NCBI GenBank assembly: GCA_914767885.1
Contig: CAJZBQ010000008.1
Location: 186,001-250,000 of the forward strand
Direction of reading: 5' to 3'
From: Blepharisma stoltei
Taxonomy: Eukaryota; Ciliophora; Heterotrichea; Heterotrichida; Blepharismidae
DNA: 64,000 bases
Positions 19,101-29,703 of the stretch are shown here, piece after piece (the first letter of the stretch is position 1; each line of letters starts with the position of its first letter). Under the pieces are notes generated by a model that saw only the letters and a program-made list of their open reading frames with translations, had not been told where the DNA came from and did not search any database. A program made the translations under genes and the position numbers.

Positions 19101-20046
19101 TTGGCTCTAGCTTTATAGCTTCCTAGGTAGCCATTATATTTTCTAGCTAGATAAACCTCTACGACTTCTCCAAAGCTCTGGAAATGTGCGATTATTTCTT
19201 TTTCATCTATATCTTCTTCAGGAAGCCCTTTAATTTCTATAGCATAATCCCCAGCAGTTACATTATCTTTGAAATTATTTAATACCACTTTTTTGGCACT
19301 TATTTTGTAGTACACTAAAAATACAATAAATACCAATGTATATCTTATTAATTAAATTTATTATAAAAAAATAATAATTTTTACATAAAAATTATGATAT
19401 TTAATAAAGAATATATAAGAAATCAGCCACTGCAACTCTTGATTGATTAATTTCGTAATCATCAACGTGGTCTTGTTCATCTTCTAAAGCTTCAGTTTGG
19501 CTAGTTGTAATAGTTTTATAATGAAATCCTCCATTATTCGCAAGGGTAATTGTATCATATGAATTTTTCTTTGCCCCAGTTTCCAGGCCGTCTCCACTAG
19601 AATTTTCTAAGATCGGCCAAATTGAGATAAGACCTATAATTAAGAATAAAAAAGCAAGCTGCTTGAGGGTGGTAAAATAAAGCTCTAAACCTACTCCATA
19701 TTCTCCTAGAACATGAGGACTTGTGCGGAGGATTGGGTATTCTAAAAATCGCCCATCGTCGGTTCAGTCTCTGACAGTGTTTCTTTCTCGAAATGCTTTG
19801 GCTTTTTCTAAATCTGCAAATTGGACTGTGTCGGCTAGGTCTTCAGCGTTTTGTTCACGTTCTAGCCCTGATGCCCCTTGGATTGCTATTCTATTTTATA
19901 AAAAATAGGGTTAAAGACTGGTAGTTATTTTTTAAAAAATTATTTTAACTGAAATAATTTAGCAAGAGCTTTTTTCTTATTGAGTATATACTTTGTGGTT
20001 CAATTCCGATGGCATTTGCAATTTGATTTGTTAAGCCATCTATCAT
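16177..20046 (-). CDS. OSCA/TMEM63-like (CSC1, DUF221) mechanosensitive cation channel
   Basis: About 900 residues after removing six segments. N-terminal part: R-E-R-N-T-V-R-D-W, then V-L-G-E-Y-G-V-G-L-E-L-Y-F and the first membrane spans. Next comes a cytosolic domain with two RNA-recognition-like halves (D-Y-A-I-E-I-K-G-L-P-E-E and L-V-F-N-D-V). The C-terminal multi-span region includes W-x-N-L-E-Y-S, W-T-K-E-Q-L-S-I-M-N-K-L-F, V-A-S-P-H-F, Y-W-T-D-K-F-L-I-L-R-Y-Y and S-Y-M-P-Y-A-I-L. This order fits osmosensitive OSCA/TMEM63 channels. The start is ATG 20044-20046 and the stop TAG 16177-16179. Removed: 16509-16539, 16782-17221, 17766-18042, about 18232-18495, about 19331-19415 and 19887-19959. 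Their total is a multiple of 3. Confidence 0.75.
16509..16539. other. Very short candidate eliminated segment (31 bp) in the channel gene
   Basis: Two coding blocks are out of frame by one. Removing 31 bp between TA at 16509-16510 and 16540-16541 gives K-F-L-L-K-Y-F-F-L-L-A-E-N. A 19-bp alternative using nearer TAs also restores frame. It does not fit a 15-16 nt intron. Confidence 0.4.
16782..17221 (-). mobile_element. SINE-like retro-insertion (440 bp) in the channel gene
   Basis: GGCATGCAGCTTT (16785-16797) and GGCATGTAGCTTT (17225-17237) form an imperfect 13-bp target duplication. The body is GC-rich. On the minus strand a CATGGCGGAATC start-like motif occurs near 17190. TA-to-TA removal restores S-Y-M-P-Y-A-I-L-L-H. 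Confidence 0.65.
17766..18042. mobile_element. MITE family 3 (277 bp), TA-bounded, in the channel gene
   Basis: The left end TACTCCTCCTTTGAATTTGA and the right end CAATTTAAAGGGGAGAGATA are imperfect inverted repeats. An internal CAATTTTAATGGAAATTAA-like copy lies close to the left end. TA at 17766-17767 and 18043-18044. The join reads S-T-W-T-K-E-Q-L-S. It is the best preserved family 3 copy here. Confidence 0.75.
18232..18495. other. Eliminated segment (about 264 bp) in the channel gene
   Basis: AT-rich, stop-containing sequence between coding blocks ending I-S-R-F-I and starting M-Q-Q-K-F-S. TA pairs at 18232-18233 and 18496-18497 keep frame. Neighbouring TAs are possible, so the ends are approximate. 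Confidence 0.5.
19331..19415. other. Short TA-bounded eliminated segment (about 85 bp) in the channel gene
   Basis: AT-rich with TAA in frame. TA at 19331-19332 and 19416-19417. The join reads A-D-F-L-F-I-V-F-L-V-Y-Y, extending a membrane span. A 94-bp version (from 19322) also keeps frame. Confidence 0.55.
19887..19959. other. Short TA-bounded eliminated segment (73 bp) in the channel gene
   Basis: Separates the first 29 codons from the rest. TA at 19887-19888 and 19960-19961. The join reads K-L-L-L-A-I-Q-G-A-S-G. Confidence 0.6.
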
Positions 20047-20109
20047 TTTGATTATTGACAGTTATGAAAACATATGAATTGCTATAAAGAATTATGATTA
20101 TGCACTAAG

Positions 20110-20708
20110 ATTATGTTTTACAAGCGAAACTTATCTCACTCTGTTAGCGAAAAAAAATTTTACTGGCTTTTTTTTAAAAAAAAATTATATATAAATTTTA
20201 TAGTAAATTTTTTTATTTCGAAATTTAAAAATTGGAAAAAATTAATATAATTTATAAAATTTATGTTCTATAATGCAAGCTATTTAAAAATCGAAAGAAC
20301 CAGCAAGAGATTTCATTAAAAATATATATATATATTATTAAAATTTTTTTATTCGCTTATGGAAGATGGTTTTTACACAAAAAAAAGGGATTTTTCTCAT
20401 GGTTTATTCGCTCACGGAACTATTTTTTTTTGTCTATTTTGCTCTTAGCCTGCTTTTTACCTATTTTTTCGGCCTTTTTTTGACTAATTATTTTTGCACT
20501 TTTTTTGGTCCAATTGCTTTGGAAATGATCCACATTGGATATTTCGAATTGATTTTCAATCAATGCTAGTTTATTATTTTTGACAGAAGTTATGTAAAAC
20601 AGGCCAAAAAATAGGACAAAAAAATAGGCCAAAAAAATAGGCCACAAAAATTGGTTAAAAAACAGGAATTTTTCCAATGATTTTGTCAGCCCAGGAATGG
20701 GGAGTTAA
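20110..20708. repeat. Degenerate MITE family 1 region in the 1-kb gap between the chann­el and CNBD genes
   Basis: Decayed copies of the family 1 motif occur near 20140 (TGTTAGCGAA), 20350 (TTCGCTTATGGAAGATGG) and 20410 (TTCGCTCACGGAAC), plus GGGGAGTTA near 20700. From 20425 to 20680 there is a large A/T-rich inverted region with repeated GGCCAAAAAAATA. The element is too decayed to bound exactly. No gene was seen in 20047-21030. Confidence 0.5.
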
Positions 20709-21030
20709 TATTCTAGTATATAAAGCCAATATAATTTTATAGGTTTTGTCTAGTAAAACTAACGAGAAAATTAGCAAGACGCTAAAACTAGATTTATTTA
20801 TTTCTGGGCAGAGCCTTAAGAAATTATGAGAATAACCTTATTAATTAGATTACACACTAAAAATTATATATATTATTACCCTTATTAAATGAAATAATAT
20901 AGATGAAGTTTCTTTCAACTATTAGCTTGATCAAAATTATTCAAAAAATGCTATTGTATAAAAATTAAAATTTTATCTGAATAAACATTAATTTATTTAT
21001 ATAAAATTACGAAAAAATTGATTACGATTA

Positions 21031-22822
21031 TTATAAGTTTTTAAATCTAAACATATTATGAGATGTCTTAAGCATCCTTTTCGAATTTTTTGACGAAGAT
21101 CTATCTGTACTATTTCCGGAGTAAAATTGGCTTAGTGAAAGATGCGAAGAATGGCGGCTTAGCCCTAAATTATTGAAATAAAATCTTTTATTAGACTGAG
21201 CAGATGCCAATTGTTCTCTTAAAATTGTCGTATGAAAATTAATAGGCAGCTCCATACTTGATCGTCTACTATGAGATTTAGATGGAGACAGCCCCGTTGA
21301 TATAAATTGATTTCTTGATATTTCAGCACGTACAGCCGGAATCCTTCTAGCTGGGCTATAAACTCGGCCAGGAGACATAGACTCTCGCCTCACAAGCTCT
21401 TTTTCCACGATTTTTAAAGTGTGCACATTTTTACAGATGTGAGGGACATCAGAGTATTTTTTTCTCGGCTTCAAAATGTCAGGGATTTTTGTTTTTATTA
21501 TAGGTTTTTCAATTGGAATTTCTCATTTTACCTCAATTCCCAGCTTTCTTTGTTCTACAGAACTAATTGAGTCTGTTAGCTGGCTCCTCATTTCCCCTTT
21601 CATTCGGATTCTTTCAGTAAGCGCATTTGTCATTTCTTCATTTTTTATTATTTTCCTCATAAAAAGATCTTTAGAAATCGATAATAAAATTCCGCTATCA
21701 GATTTACATTTGCAGGTAAAAGTCCGCAAATGGTCGTTAGATATGTCTTCTTCTCCTATCAGCTCTCCTGGGCCGACTAATGCAATTTCTGCTTCTCTAT
21801 TTTTGCTTTTTTTACTGCTTAAGTCAATTTTTAATTTTTTTGAAATTAAAAATTCGCCACTTCTGACAATAAAAACATCATTGGCTTCTTCGCCTTCTTT
21901 GAAAACTATTTGTTTTTGTTTGTATTCTTTTTCTGTAAAGAAATAGTACAATTTCTGTAGATTTTTCTCTGTAAGGGCTTCAAGACCAGGAATTCCTTGC
22001 AAAAACCTGATAACTTCATTGGTTTTTAGCTGTTTGGCTTTATCGATAATATTTTTATAGGCAGAAATTTCTATAATCGCGCAGTGACAATCTGTCAAAC
22101 ATTTAAGTGGCTTTATTTTCTGTGAAGGTTTTTCACCAAAGGAGTCTCCTTTATGGAATTCGTAAGAGATTTCATTTTCGTTGTGCCTTGCTACAGCTCC
22201 ATCTATTAATACGTAAAATTGGCTTATCGAGTCTCCTTTTTTATATATAAAAGAGCCGGCTTCAAAGAATCCATAACTCATAGTCTGGCATAAGGCTATT
22301 AAAGAGTCAGTTCCTTGTAGCAGCTCAAAGGTTTTGAAGAATGATAGGTCACGTAAAAATTTGAGGACTTTATTAATAGCTCGAGCTGTCCTATCGTTGG
22401 AATCTTTTATAACTCTCCCTGCTTTAAAAGCGGCAAAACAATTGCAAAAATTTATCCCTTTTAACACAATTTTAATATATTATTTTTATAAATTATTTTT
22501 AAATATTTATGACAGCAAGGTCTCAAGCTTATTTAGACAGTCTGCACTCTAAACTAAAATTTTATAAATTATAATTTTTTTTTTATATATATTTTCTTTA
22601 TAAAAATTCCCCTAAGAGAGAAAGATATGGCTAGTATTGAAAGGGAAGAGTAAGTAAATTTCGAATAGCAAGAATTGGGCTATTAGAGTCAATGTGTAGC
22701 ATAATCATTGGCCGAAAAAAATTTAATAGGCTTATGGGGATTCTTTTTCTTTCAGGGTGTTCGTTTACAGTTTCAAGGCTAGGAGCACTCGTGGATTTTA
22801 AATTTTTTGGATCATTTTTCAT
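21031..22822 (-). CDS. Protein with two cyclic-nucleotide-binding domains
   Basis: About 532 residues after removing 22462-22654. Two cNMP-binding folds follow each other. The first contains G-S-F-I-Y-K-K-G-D-S-I-S and Y-V-L-I-D-G-A-V; the second contains Q-I-V-F-K-E-G-E-E-A-N-D-V-F and G-P-G-E-L-I-G-E-E-D. Neither has the full R-A-A phosphate-binding signature, so ligand binding is uncertain. There is no kinase or channel domain. The basic, Ser-rich C-terminal tail has R-R-S-S and S-P-G/S-P-A sites that could be phosphorylated. TGA at 21523-21525 reads as Trp and joins the tail to the domains. The start is taken as ATG 22820-22822. It is soluble, perhaps a cilium-associated or PKA-regulatory-like scaffold. 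Confidence 0.72.
22462..22654. other. Eliminated segment (193 bp) in the CNBD gene
   Basis: AT-rich with stops in frame. TA at 22462-22463 and 22655-22656 share codon phase. The join reads A-I-R-N-L-K-G-I-N-F-C. Several other TAs lie near the right end, so that boundary is tentative. Confidence 0.5.
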
Positions 22823-23128
22823 AGTTATATACAATTCTTAAAATTTATTATTTTTTCTCCTTGATTATAGCCATGTAAATCAAGCAGCTGGTAATTTAAA
22901 TCTTTATTTATAAATATACCGATTTATTGAATTTTTACTATAATCCCAAAAGTTTAATATAATGTTAATTATTGAATTTCGGAAATATCGTATGTGTTCT
23001 ATTACAATTTATATCAAAATAATCATAAATTATTAGCTCATTTTGAGTCCCTTTATATTTCATTCGCAGCAATATATAGCCATAATACTTCACAATGATT
23101 CATCTAATATGCAGGCATAAATCATTTA

Positions 23129-23638
23129 TAAACTTTCACATGTAATATGATGCATAACCCATCCTTGAAGCTAGGGGTATAAGCTCAAAGCTGCTGCTTT
23201 GTGACCTAATTGGATGGACAGTCACTTGAGTTTTTTTTTTTGCCAGCAGTTCCTAATCCAAGGGTGTCTGAAATAAGTAAAGCAATTTGTCTATTGTTGT
23301 GACCAGCCCCAAATCATATAGATTTATGAGTATTTTCTCAGAGATGATCTGAAAAAAGGGAAGCAGATTAGACAATAAAAGTCAGCCTCTTCAGTGAATT
23401 TCCCCGATAAGAGGGAAACGGCTAGGGTTATTCATAAGATGAATAATTAGATGGTGGAAGGTTATTTTTTGGAAATGGTGCTACTTGGCAATCGTTGCAG
23501 AACCAAGGTTTCAGACTGGGCTCAGAATTACTGAGTTGGAAGCCACCTACATTGCTTGTGCCACCACAGAGTGTCTTAAAACATGTACAGAGTACTCTTT
23601 ATGGGAGAGATATAGCTAAGTCTAATTCTGAAAATCAT
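23129..23638 (+). mobile_element. Intergenic SINE-like insertion (about 510 bp) with 10-bp direct repeats
   Basis: TAAACTTTCA occurs at 23129-23138 and 23639-23648, each starting with TA. The enclosed sequence is GC-richer than the surrounding intergenic DNA and has no conserved frame. The rest of 22823-24120 is AT-rich with no gene visible. Confidence 0.5.
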
Positions 23639-24120
23639 TAAACTTTCATTATATTTCATCTATATTTACGCACTTTCTTCTAAATCATCTACCTAATTCC
23701 CCATTCTGCAATAATTTTTACTGGAAAATTTATGTATCTTTAAATTTTAATAACTCTTACCTCCCATAAGCAATCAAAATGATTAGAAAATCCCTTTTTG
23801 TGTAAAAAAGAAGCAAAAATATTTTAATATAAAAGTTTCTCATAAAAATATTTATAATAATGAATCTCATGCTAATTTTATTAATTTTTTTATTAGAGGG
23901 CATTCTTAAACCTTAATTTTATGAATTAATCTCAAAATTTTGAGGATAGTTTGTGAATTTAAAAAAAATCAACCCCAAAATTTGCTGGAGGGGTAATTAA
24001 AAATTATGACCAAAAAATTTTCCCAAAAATCATCAATAGCTTTTCCTTTCCTCACGTTAAAATTTCTGCTATTCTAAACCATCATTAAAATCTTACTTGT
24101 ATTTAATCATCAATAAATAA

Positions 24121-25888
24121 ATGAAAGAGATTGGAGTGCAAACTCAATCAGAAGATAGCGCAGGACCTCGAGTTCTCTCTAAAATTCCGATTCCTGAGTT
24201 TGAATTTCCTCAAATCCTATACTCTTCTCATACTGTTCTGTGACTCCTAGCAGCTACTGGCATACTTGGCTACCTCACTTTTGTGCGAGATGATTCAGAT
24301 TCGTCGTTAAACCAACGACAAGGTCTGCTCGGGCTTTTATTAGTCTTTATCTTTACCTGTGGCGTTCAACTCCCAGATTCGGGCTTCTTATTCCGTCCTC
24401 ACCCAGCTTTCTGGAGGATGCTTCAAGGCCTCGCCCTTTGCTATTTCACGATTTTAGTTTACTTTTTGTTGGGTAAACATGAATTTACCGCTATGAGATA
24501 AATTACAGTAATTTTTGCTATAAAAATGATTGTAAATTACATTTTTATATTGTGGTTTTATATGAGATTTTAAAGGTCATTTTTAATATAATTTACATAA
24601 TTTTTTTCTTTTTGTTCCAAAACCTAGACGATTCCAGACAAATTTTGGCATTTTTAGACCCTAAACTAGGCAAACCTTTACCAGAAAAAAATTATGCGGC
24701 AGACTGCAGAATTTACACCCCAGAAAATCCTGAGTCGATGTTTTACAATATAAAAGACTGTCTTTTTGATGTTTATATACCAACACACGCAATTGGTTGG
24801 TTCTTTAAGATGATTATTATAAGAGATATGAAGCTTTGCTGGTTCTTAAGCGGAAAAAATAAATTGCAAATTTGTTTTATAAAATTACTCGTTTAACAAT
24901 GGGAAAAATTTACAGTCATTTTATAAAAATTACTGCAATTTTTGGCTTTTTAAATAATTCCTATTCTTAAGCGTCTTATTTGAATTTTTAGAAATTACAT
25001 TGAAATTTCAGCTGCCGAATTTTGCAGAGTGCTGGTGGGATTCTTTATTTTTCGACGTTATTTTGTGCAATGGCGGTGGAATTTATCTCGGATATCTTGT
25101 ATGCAGATATTTCCAAATGAAAGAATTTTATTGGGGAATTGGAGAAGATAAGAGGAATAAGACTGGAAGATTTTCGGCGTTGTCGAGGTCTGCTTTACAG
25201 CTAACTCCTCACTCTTGGCTGACTTTTAATTGGGAGATGTTTGGGTCTTGCAAGAACTTTATAACGACAATATGGTATATTGCTTTATATTGAATTTTCT
25301 TAAAAATTTCTTAATATAATCTAATATACAATTTTAAGGCAAATTTTATATACATTTTATATTAAATTTTCATCAAAAAATATATTTAAAATTAACAATG
25401 AGCTAATAGGCAATTTTAATGATAATTTTATATACATTTTTAATTGAATTCTCTATTATAAATTATTTTTTTTAAAAAAATAGATAATTTTAAGAAAAAT
25501 TGTATATATCATTTTTGTCAATCTGGTCGACCTCAGCAATTTTTACCTGAAATTCATCTTGTGGGTCCCATCATCTCATTGGGTGCTTATTATTAGAGTC
25601 TTTTTTGTAGCGTTTTATGCAATAGTCTCCACAGCTGAGTACTTTGAATATGTTTCTTCAGGGTTCAAGACAAGACTTGGCGCAAATTGTTGGCTGGCAC
25701 ATATGATTGTGTTCACTGAGTGGATGATTATCCTTAAGCATTCTCAAGGAATGTTCCTAGACCCGATGCCTTATTGGCTACAAATTGTATGGACAGGAAT
25801 CGGGTGCTTTGTGGTGTCAAGCGCTTTGTGCTTGTTTTATTCAGATATCAGCAAGAAAAACTCTAATAAAATTAAATCAGTTCAGTAG
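24121..25888 (+). CDS. PTDSS1: Phosphatidylserine synthase (PSS1-like, base-exchange type)
   Basis: An integral ER membrane enzyme that swaps the head group of phosphatidylcholine or phosphatidylethanolamine for serine. About 428 residues after removing three IESs, close to the ~470 of animal PSS1. Landmarks: F-R-P-H-P-A-F-W-R, F-L-F-Q-N-L, A-F-L-D-P-K-L-G, then Q-L-P-N-F-A-E-C-W-W-D-S and L-C-N-G-G-G-I-Y-L-G (family catalytic core), L-Q-L-T-P-H-S-W, and L-S-N-F-Y-L-K-F. Multiple hydrophobic spans. TGA reads as Trp at 24241. The start is ATG 24121 and the stop TAG 25886-25888. The PSS alignment independently fixes the IES junctions at 24455-24597 and 24847-24967. Confidence 0.92.
24455..24597. 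other. TA-bounded eliminated segment (143 bp) in the PS synthase gene
   Basis: TA at 24455-24456 and 24598-24599. The join reads Y-F-T-I-L-I-F-F-L-F-Q-N-L, which aligns without gaps to the PSS1 family. Coding-like CTTTTTGTT is repeated on both sides, which could mislead gene finders. Confidence 0.7.
24847..24967. other. Eliminated segment (121 bp) with a 10-bp pointer repeat
   Basis: TTCTTAAGCG flanks the segment on both sides and contains the TA (24847-24848 and 24968-24969). The join reads C-W-F-L-S-V-L-F-E-F-L-E, as expected for PSS1. Confidence 0.8.
25286..25502. other. TA-bounded eliminated segment (217 bp) in the PS synthase gene
   Basis: Very AT-rich. TA at 25286-25287 and 25503-25504. 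The join reads Y-I-A-L-Y-I-I-F-V-N-L-V-D-L-S-N-F, consistent with the family's membrane span before L-S-N-F-Y-L-K. Confidence 0.68.
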
Positions 25889-26022
25889 TTTTAATTTTAT
25901 GAGAAGAATAAGTACATTTTTAGCTTAAATCTTGATAAATTTAAAATTTTGGAATTAAAATAGTGAAATTTATTTTAAGAAACCGCCTGCCAAATTTCTT
26001 TATATACACTTATAATAATAAA

Positions 26023-26322
26023 ATGAGTTTCCAAACAACTGATTCCAAAAAAGAAGAATTCAGAAAATATTTAGAGAAAAGTGGCGTTATTGACCAACTC
26101 ACCCGAGTCCTTGTTGGACTTTATGAAGAGCCTGAAAAGCCATCAAATGCAATTGAGTAAATTTCATTTAGCTTTATAAAGCGTTATTTGGGAACACCTT
26201 CAGATATTGACACGGAAACTTTGAGAGCTGAGTATGAAGCTTTAAAGGAAAGAAATGCTCAGCTTGAAAGAGAAGTTGAAGAGCTTCGGCAAGAACTTGA
26301 AAACTTAAGACCAAGTGATTAA
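26023..26322 (+). CDS. MYCBP: MYCBP (AMY-1) homologue
   Basis: A 94-residue helical adaptor. It matches the family along its length: S-K-K-E-E-F-R-K-Y-L-E-K-S-G-V, then L-T-R-V-L-V-G-L-Y-E-E-P-E-K-P and A-I-D-F-I-K-R-Y-L-G, ending in a leucine/glutamate coiled coil. In animals it binds MYC and A-kinase anchoring proteins and occurs at cilia and centrosomes. In a ciliate a ciliary or PKA-anchoring role is more likely (inference). One 15-nt intron (26157-26171) must be removed to reach A-I-D-F. The stop is TAA 26320-26322. No IES. Confidence 0.9.
26157..26171 (+). other. 15-nt spliceosomal intron in MYCBP
   Basis: GTAAATTTCATTTAG, with GT…AG ends and an in-frame stop. Removing it joins N-A-I to D-F-I-K, as in all MYCBP proteins. 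Introns of 15-16 nt are typical of heterotrich ciliates. Confidence 0.9.
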
Positions 26323-26822
26323 GCAGTTTATCAATAATCAATTTCGCTTATTTTTATTTAAAATCGAATTTCTTAGGATACAAAGAATTAATTTATCAAT
26401 GAATAAACTGATATATTATAAAAAACTTTTGTTGAGTCTGAAAATTCTTAAATAATTATTTACATATTCATTTCATTTTTTATGAAGCTTAATTAGAAAT
26501 ACTAATTAATCTTCGTTGCTTGAATGAAATAATAGCAAATTATTAATAAGCGAATTTTTCTATAGATAAATATATCTAAGAAAAATTAATCTCTATTAGT
26601 TCATTTTTTATTAAATTTAATTTTACCTATCCTTATTAGGTTTAAGATTAATCTGTTTTCGAACTATAAACATTTGCATCAAATTTATCGCACTTCAACT
26701 AATCAGTAGAGACTCACGTCTATTTATCGATATTTTCATACACATTGGCTTAGCTTTTTTAATAAAACCTAAATTAAGGAAATAGTATTAAAATTTCAGC
26801 AAATAATTTATAAATTACTCAT
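26323..26822. other. Intergenic AT-rich stretch, nothing recognised
   Basis: The 500 bp between the convergent MYCBP and MYB genes are very AT-rich. I see no frame, repeat family member or structured element. Confidence 0.6.
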
Positions 26823-27802
26823 CTACATTGAGAGAAAAATAGACGGAGAAGGAGTCCCAGTGATATTTTCTTGATTACTTTGAAAGTAAATTTGGTTCCA
26901 CATCGCAACTCCATCTCTATACCCAGGAGGCAATTCCCTAAACCCAAACATTTTCATTTGTGGGCTTAATGTTGCTTGTCCTGGCATTCTGTCACTCATC
27001 ATAGATGGTGACATTTTCAAGGATGGTGACATCCTCATAGACGGTGACATCCTTATAGACGGTGACATCCTCATACGTTTTGCTTCGTTGTTTTCTGTTT
27101 GCTTATAAACTAAACTTACAGGGTCAGACCCTGGTGACAATTTTTCAGATTTTTTTACAAGGCTTTTCCATCGGTTTTTTACACTGTTTTCTGTTCTCCC
27201 TGACAGTCCTCTAGCGATTTCACTTCATTTGTTGCCGATGATTCTTTGCTGCTCGAGGATATAAATATCTTCTTCCGAGGTTCATTCACCTTTGCGTAAG
27301 CTGGGATCGACATGGTTGTACCAATGCTCGCGACATTGCCGACCATTTCTAACTTCAACTTTTTGGTGCATGACGGAATTGAGCTCTTTTGCTATTGATT
27401 TCCATCCTGATTTTATAATAATAGCGATACTTCCATTCCTTCTATGAGAAGAGAGATGGGAAGGCTATATCTATGAACTGTATAAGCATGCATATTAAGC
27501 CTAATATCGAGGCAATACAGAGCACGACTTAGTCGTGCTTAATCTAAATTAAGCCAAATATTCCATCCTTTGAGCCCTCGAGCCTCAACTATACGGTAAA
27601 GGACAATATCTTCGTTAAGAGACCATGTACTTGTTTTTAAACTGTCATATCGAGTTTCTGCTGGAGCTATCGGTTGAAGTAAAGGTCGAAAATCTTGACC
27701 ATTTGTACTTAAAATGCATGGTACGTAAAATACATCTCCTTCTATGTGCAGCAATAGTGGAGTAGACTTTTGGGAGGAGTTAGGCATCTCGGTGTTCTCC
27801 AT
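26823..27802 (-). CDS. R2R3-MYB-type transcription factor
   Basis: About 278 residues after removing 27416-27558. Two MYB repeats. The first has T-W-S-L-N-E-D…G-L-K-G-W-K-S-I-A-K-E-L, then R-N-G-R-Q-C-R-E-H-W-Y-N-H. The second has G-E-W-T-S-E-E-D-I-Y, N-K-W-S-E-I-A and G-R-T-E-N-S-V-K-N-R-W. Trp codons in the second repeat are TGA, which confirms the code. The C-terminal half has a tandem R-M-S-P-S-type heptapeptide repeat (about 27000-27075) offering Ser-Pro phosphorylation sites. It is presumably a nuclear DNA-binding protein related to c-MYB. The start is ATG 27800-27802. Confidence 0.88.
27416..27558. other. Eliminated segment (143 bp) inside the first MYB repeat
   Basis: TA at 27416-27417 and 27559-27560. 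The TA-to-TA join reads G-W-N-I-K-S-G-W-K-S. Instead, AGGATGGAA is repeated on both sides, and collapsing that repeat gives the canonical MYB spacing G-L-K-G-W-K-S-I-A. Both joins keep frame. A short hairpin (GCACGAC/GTCGTGC) lies at about 27521-27537. Confidence 0.6.
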
Positions 27803-28074
27803 TTAAATAATATTATAGATAATAAATTTTAATTGCTATGAGTTTAAAAAAAAGTGATTTTATTAACACACTCATCAAGTTAAGGAAAATTAATTTAAAT
27901 TTTAATTATGATATTGATTCTTATTTATGTTATTTACAATTAAAACCTTTGCCTTCGCAAAAATAAAAACCGTATATCCTATTGATAAGATAGTTTATAG
28001 GCAATAATCAAAGAGAAGTGATAAATTTGATTAAACTGATTAGCTTAAGGCAAAGTGCTTTATTTTAACTTAAA

Positions 28075-28640
28075 TTATTATGGAGTGGCTTCTGGCCAGC
28101 CATAATTTGCGTTTAATGTCCTTTATTTCGCTCCCCGCTTGCTTGAAAGTTAGCAGAACCTTTCACTGCTTTGTTCTTCCTGGGGGAGGGCATAGACTCT
28201 TAACCTTGCTAAGTCACCATGCCGGGTGTAACAGGTTATATTTCCCAAAACTCGAAAAGATTTTCTGGTTAAACTATCTACCGAGATAAACTTGCTGTCT
28301 AGGGTACAATTCCTGGTATTTTTCTGAAAAATTGCCTGATTCGCCAAGCGAATACCCTCTGGCCTTGCTGGGCTATTCCTTTCCAACTTCTAAGCTCTAT
28401 CCTCCCTCGGGGTAAAACCTTGCCCCGGATGTGAGCCGACAGCCGGTCTGTCTAAAACTTTATCCATAAGACCAAGTAAAAACCTGCCTGACACTCTTAC
28501 TGCGCCCTACTCTTCATCTACAAGGTTGCCAGACTTCCATCTGGTTAAAGGTGCTAAAAGGGTATGCTGGCTCTCCATACCGTCTTTACGAGAGTGCTTT
28601 CTTAATTTTTGGAGAGAGAGGCTTTAATTAAGTATAAAAT
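28075..28640 (+). mobile_element. Intergenic SINE-like element
   Basis: GC-richer than its surroundings. The part at 28360-28460 (CCTTTCCAACTTC, GGGGTAAAACC) resembles sequence inside the elements at 6115-6789 and 60440-60845, in the same orientation. A 12-bp repeat ATTAAGTATAAA lies just beyond the right end (about 28627 and 28663). The ends are uncertain. Confidence 0.45.
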
Positions 28641-29160
28641 TCAATAGCCGAGAAGATGGCATTAAGTATAAACGTCTGTTTTTTATTTCAAAGAAAACAC
28701 AATAATCCAAAATATATAAAAAATAACTAGAAATAAGCCACATAAGCAGGCTAAATTTAAAATTTTTAAGAAGATTTTAAGTGCATTAGCTTGAAAAGAG
28801 ACTATAAATTAATATTGATCAATTCGTAGAAATTATCAAATCAAGGTTTTTAATATAAATTTTACTACAGAAATTATATTTATAGTGATATATATTTGAT
28901 GAAAAATGTTTATCTGGTGAGCTTGAATCCCTAAAAATTATATGAAACTTCTAGCAATAGTTATTTCAATTATTAATTTAAATTTAGCACAGGTGTCTGA
29001 AATTATTTGATTCAGAAAATTAAAATTGACTTTTTAGATGTTTGGATAGTAAAAATGTGCTTCTAGATCTGTTTAAAATCTTTGATATACTAAAAATATG
29101 ATTTTGAAAGAATAATAATGAGGCTAATGCAGATAATCTTTTTAAGGTTTTGCATTTTCT

Positions 29161-29450
29161 TACTCTTTTGAATTGAAACAAAAGATTCCGCTCAAATTTA
29201 AAGGGGCTTCATATGAAATTTTATTTTCATTAAAAATTAATTTATATAGCATATCTGTTAAAATGTGCTAAGTCTGCCTAATAGCATTCTTTTTGCACTG
29301 CCAAATTTAAAATAAAAAAATTATAGGTATTTTTAGTTTTTTTGACATTAAAATGTGTATTAAAGATTTACATGTAAATTATTATTTTTTTCATAAAAAA
29401 AATTTTTTATAATTTATTGGGTTAATTTCTCTTTCTTTATTTGTCCCCAC
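29161..29450. mobile_element. MITE family 3 remnant
   Basis: It starts TACTCTTTTGAATTGAAACA, with an inverted AATTTAAAGGGG near 29198-29210. The inside (ATTATAGGTATTTTTAG, then GACATTAAA) parallels 17870-17920 of the intact copy. The right end is not clear. Confidence 0.5.
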
Positions 29451-29703
29451 GCTAATAATCAAGGGCGGTATCTTCTAAATATAAGTTGTATTCATTTTAT
29501 AAATTCGATAAAACTTATTATTATTTTTGTTTTCTATTTATACAATTTTTACGTAATTGCCTGCAGCCTCCATCTAATGACTTTTGTGCTTACTTATAAA
29601 AGGTAATTTCCTCTTTGTCCATATTTTTATGTTTTTCTTTCTAATCATTATACAAAATATTTTCAATTTAGCTTGTTTTCTGATATGATATAATCAGTTG
29701 CTC

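Noticed and set aside
21476-21946. Plus-strand open frame opposite the CNBD gene
   Set aside because: It is the antisense shadow of a conserved coding sequence. The same applies to other antisense frames such as 12667-13011.
23129-23638. tRNA, 5S rRNA or other standard RNA gene
   Set aside because: No cloverleaf or 5S pattern could be folded by eye. The flanking direct repeats indicate a mobile insertion.
28080-28386. Open frames in the intergenic SINE-like region
   Set aside because: Short, GC-driven and unrelated to known proteins.
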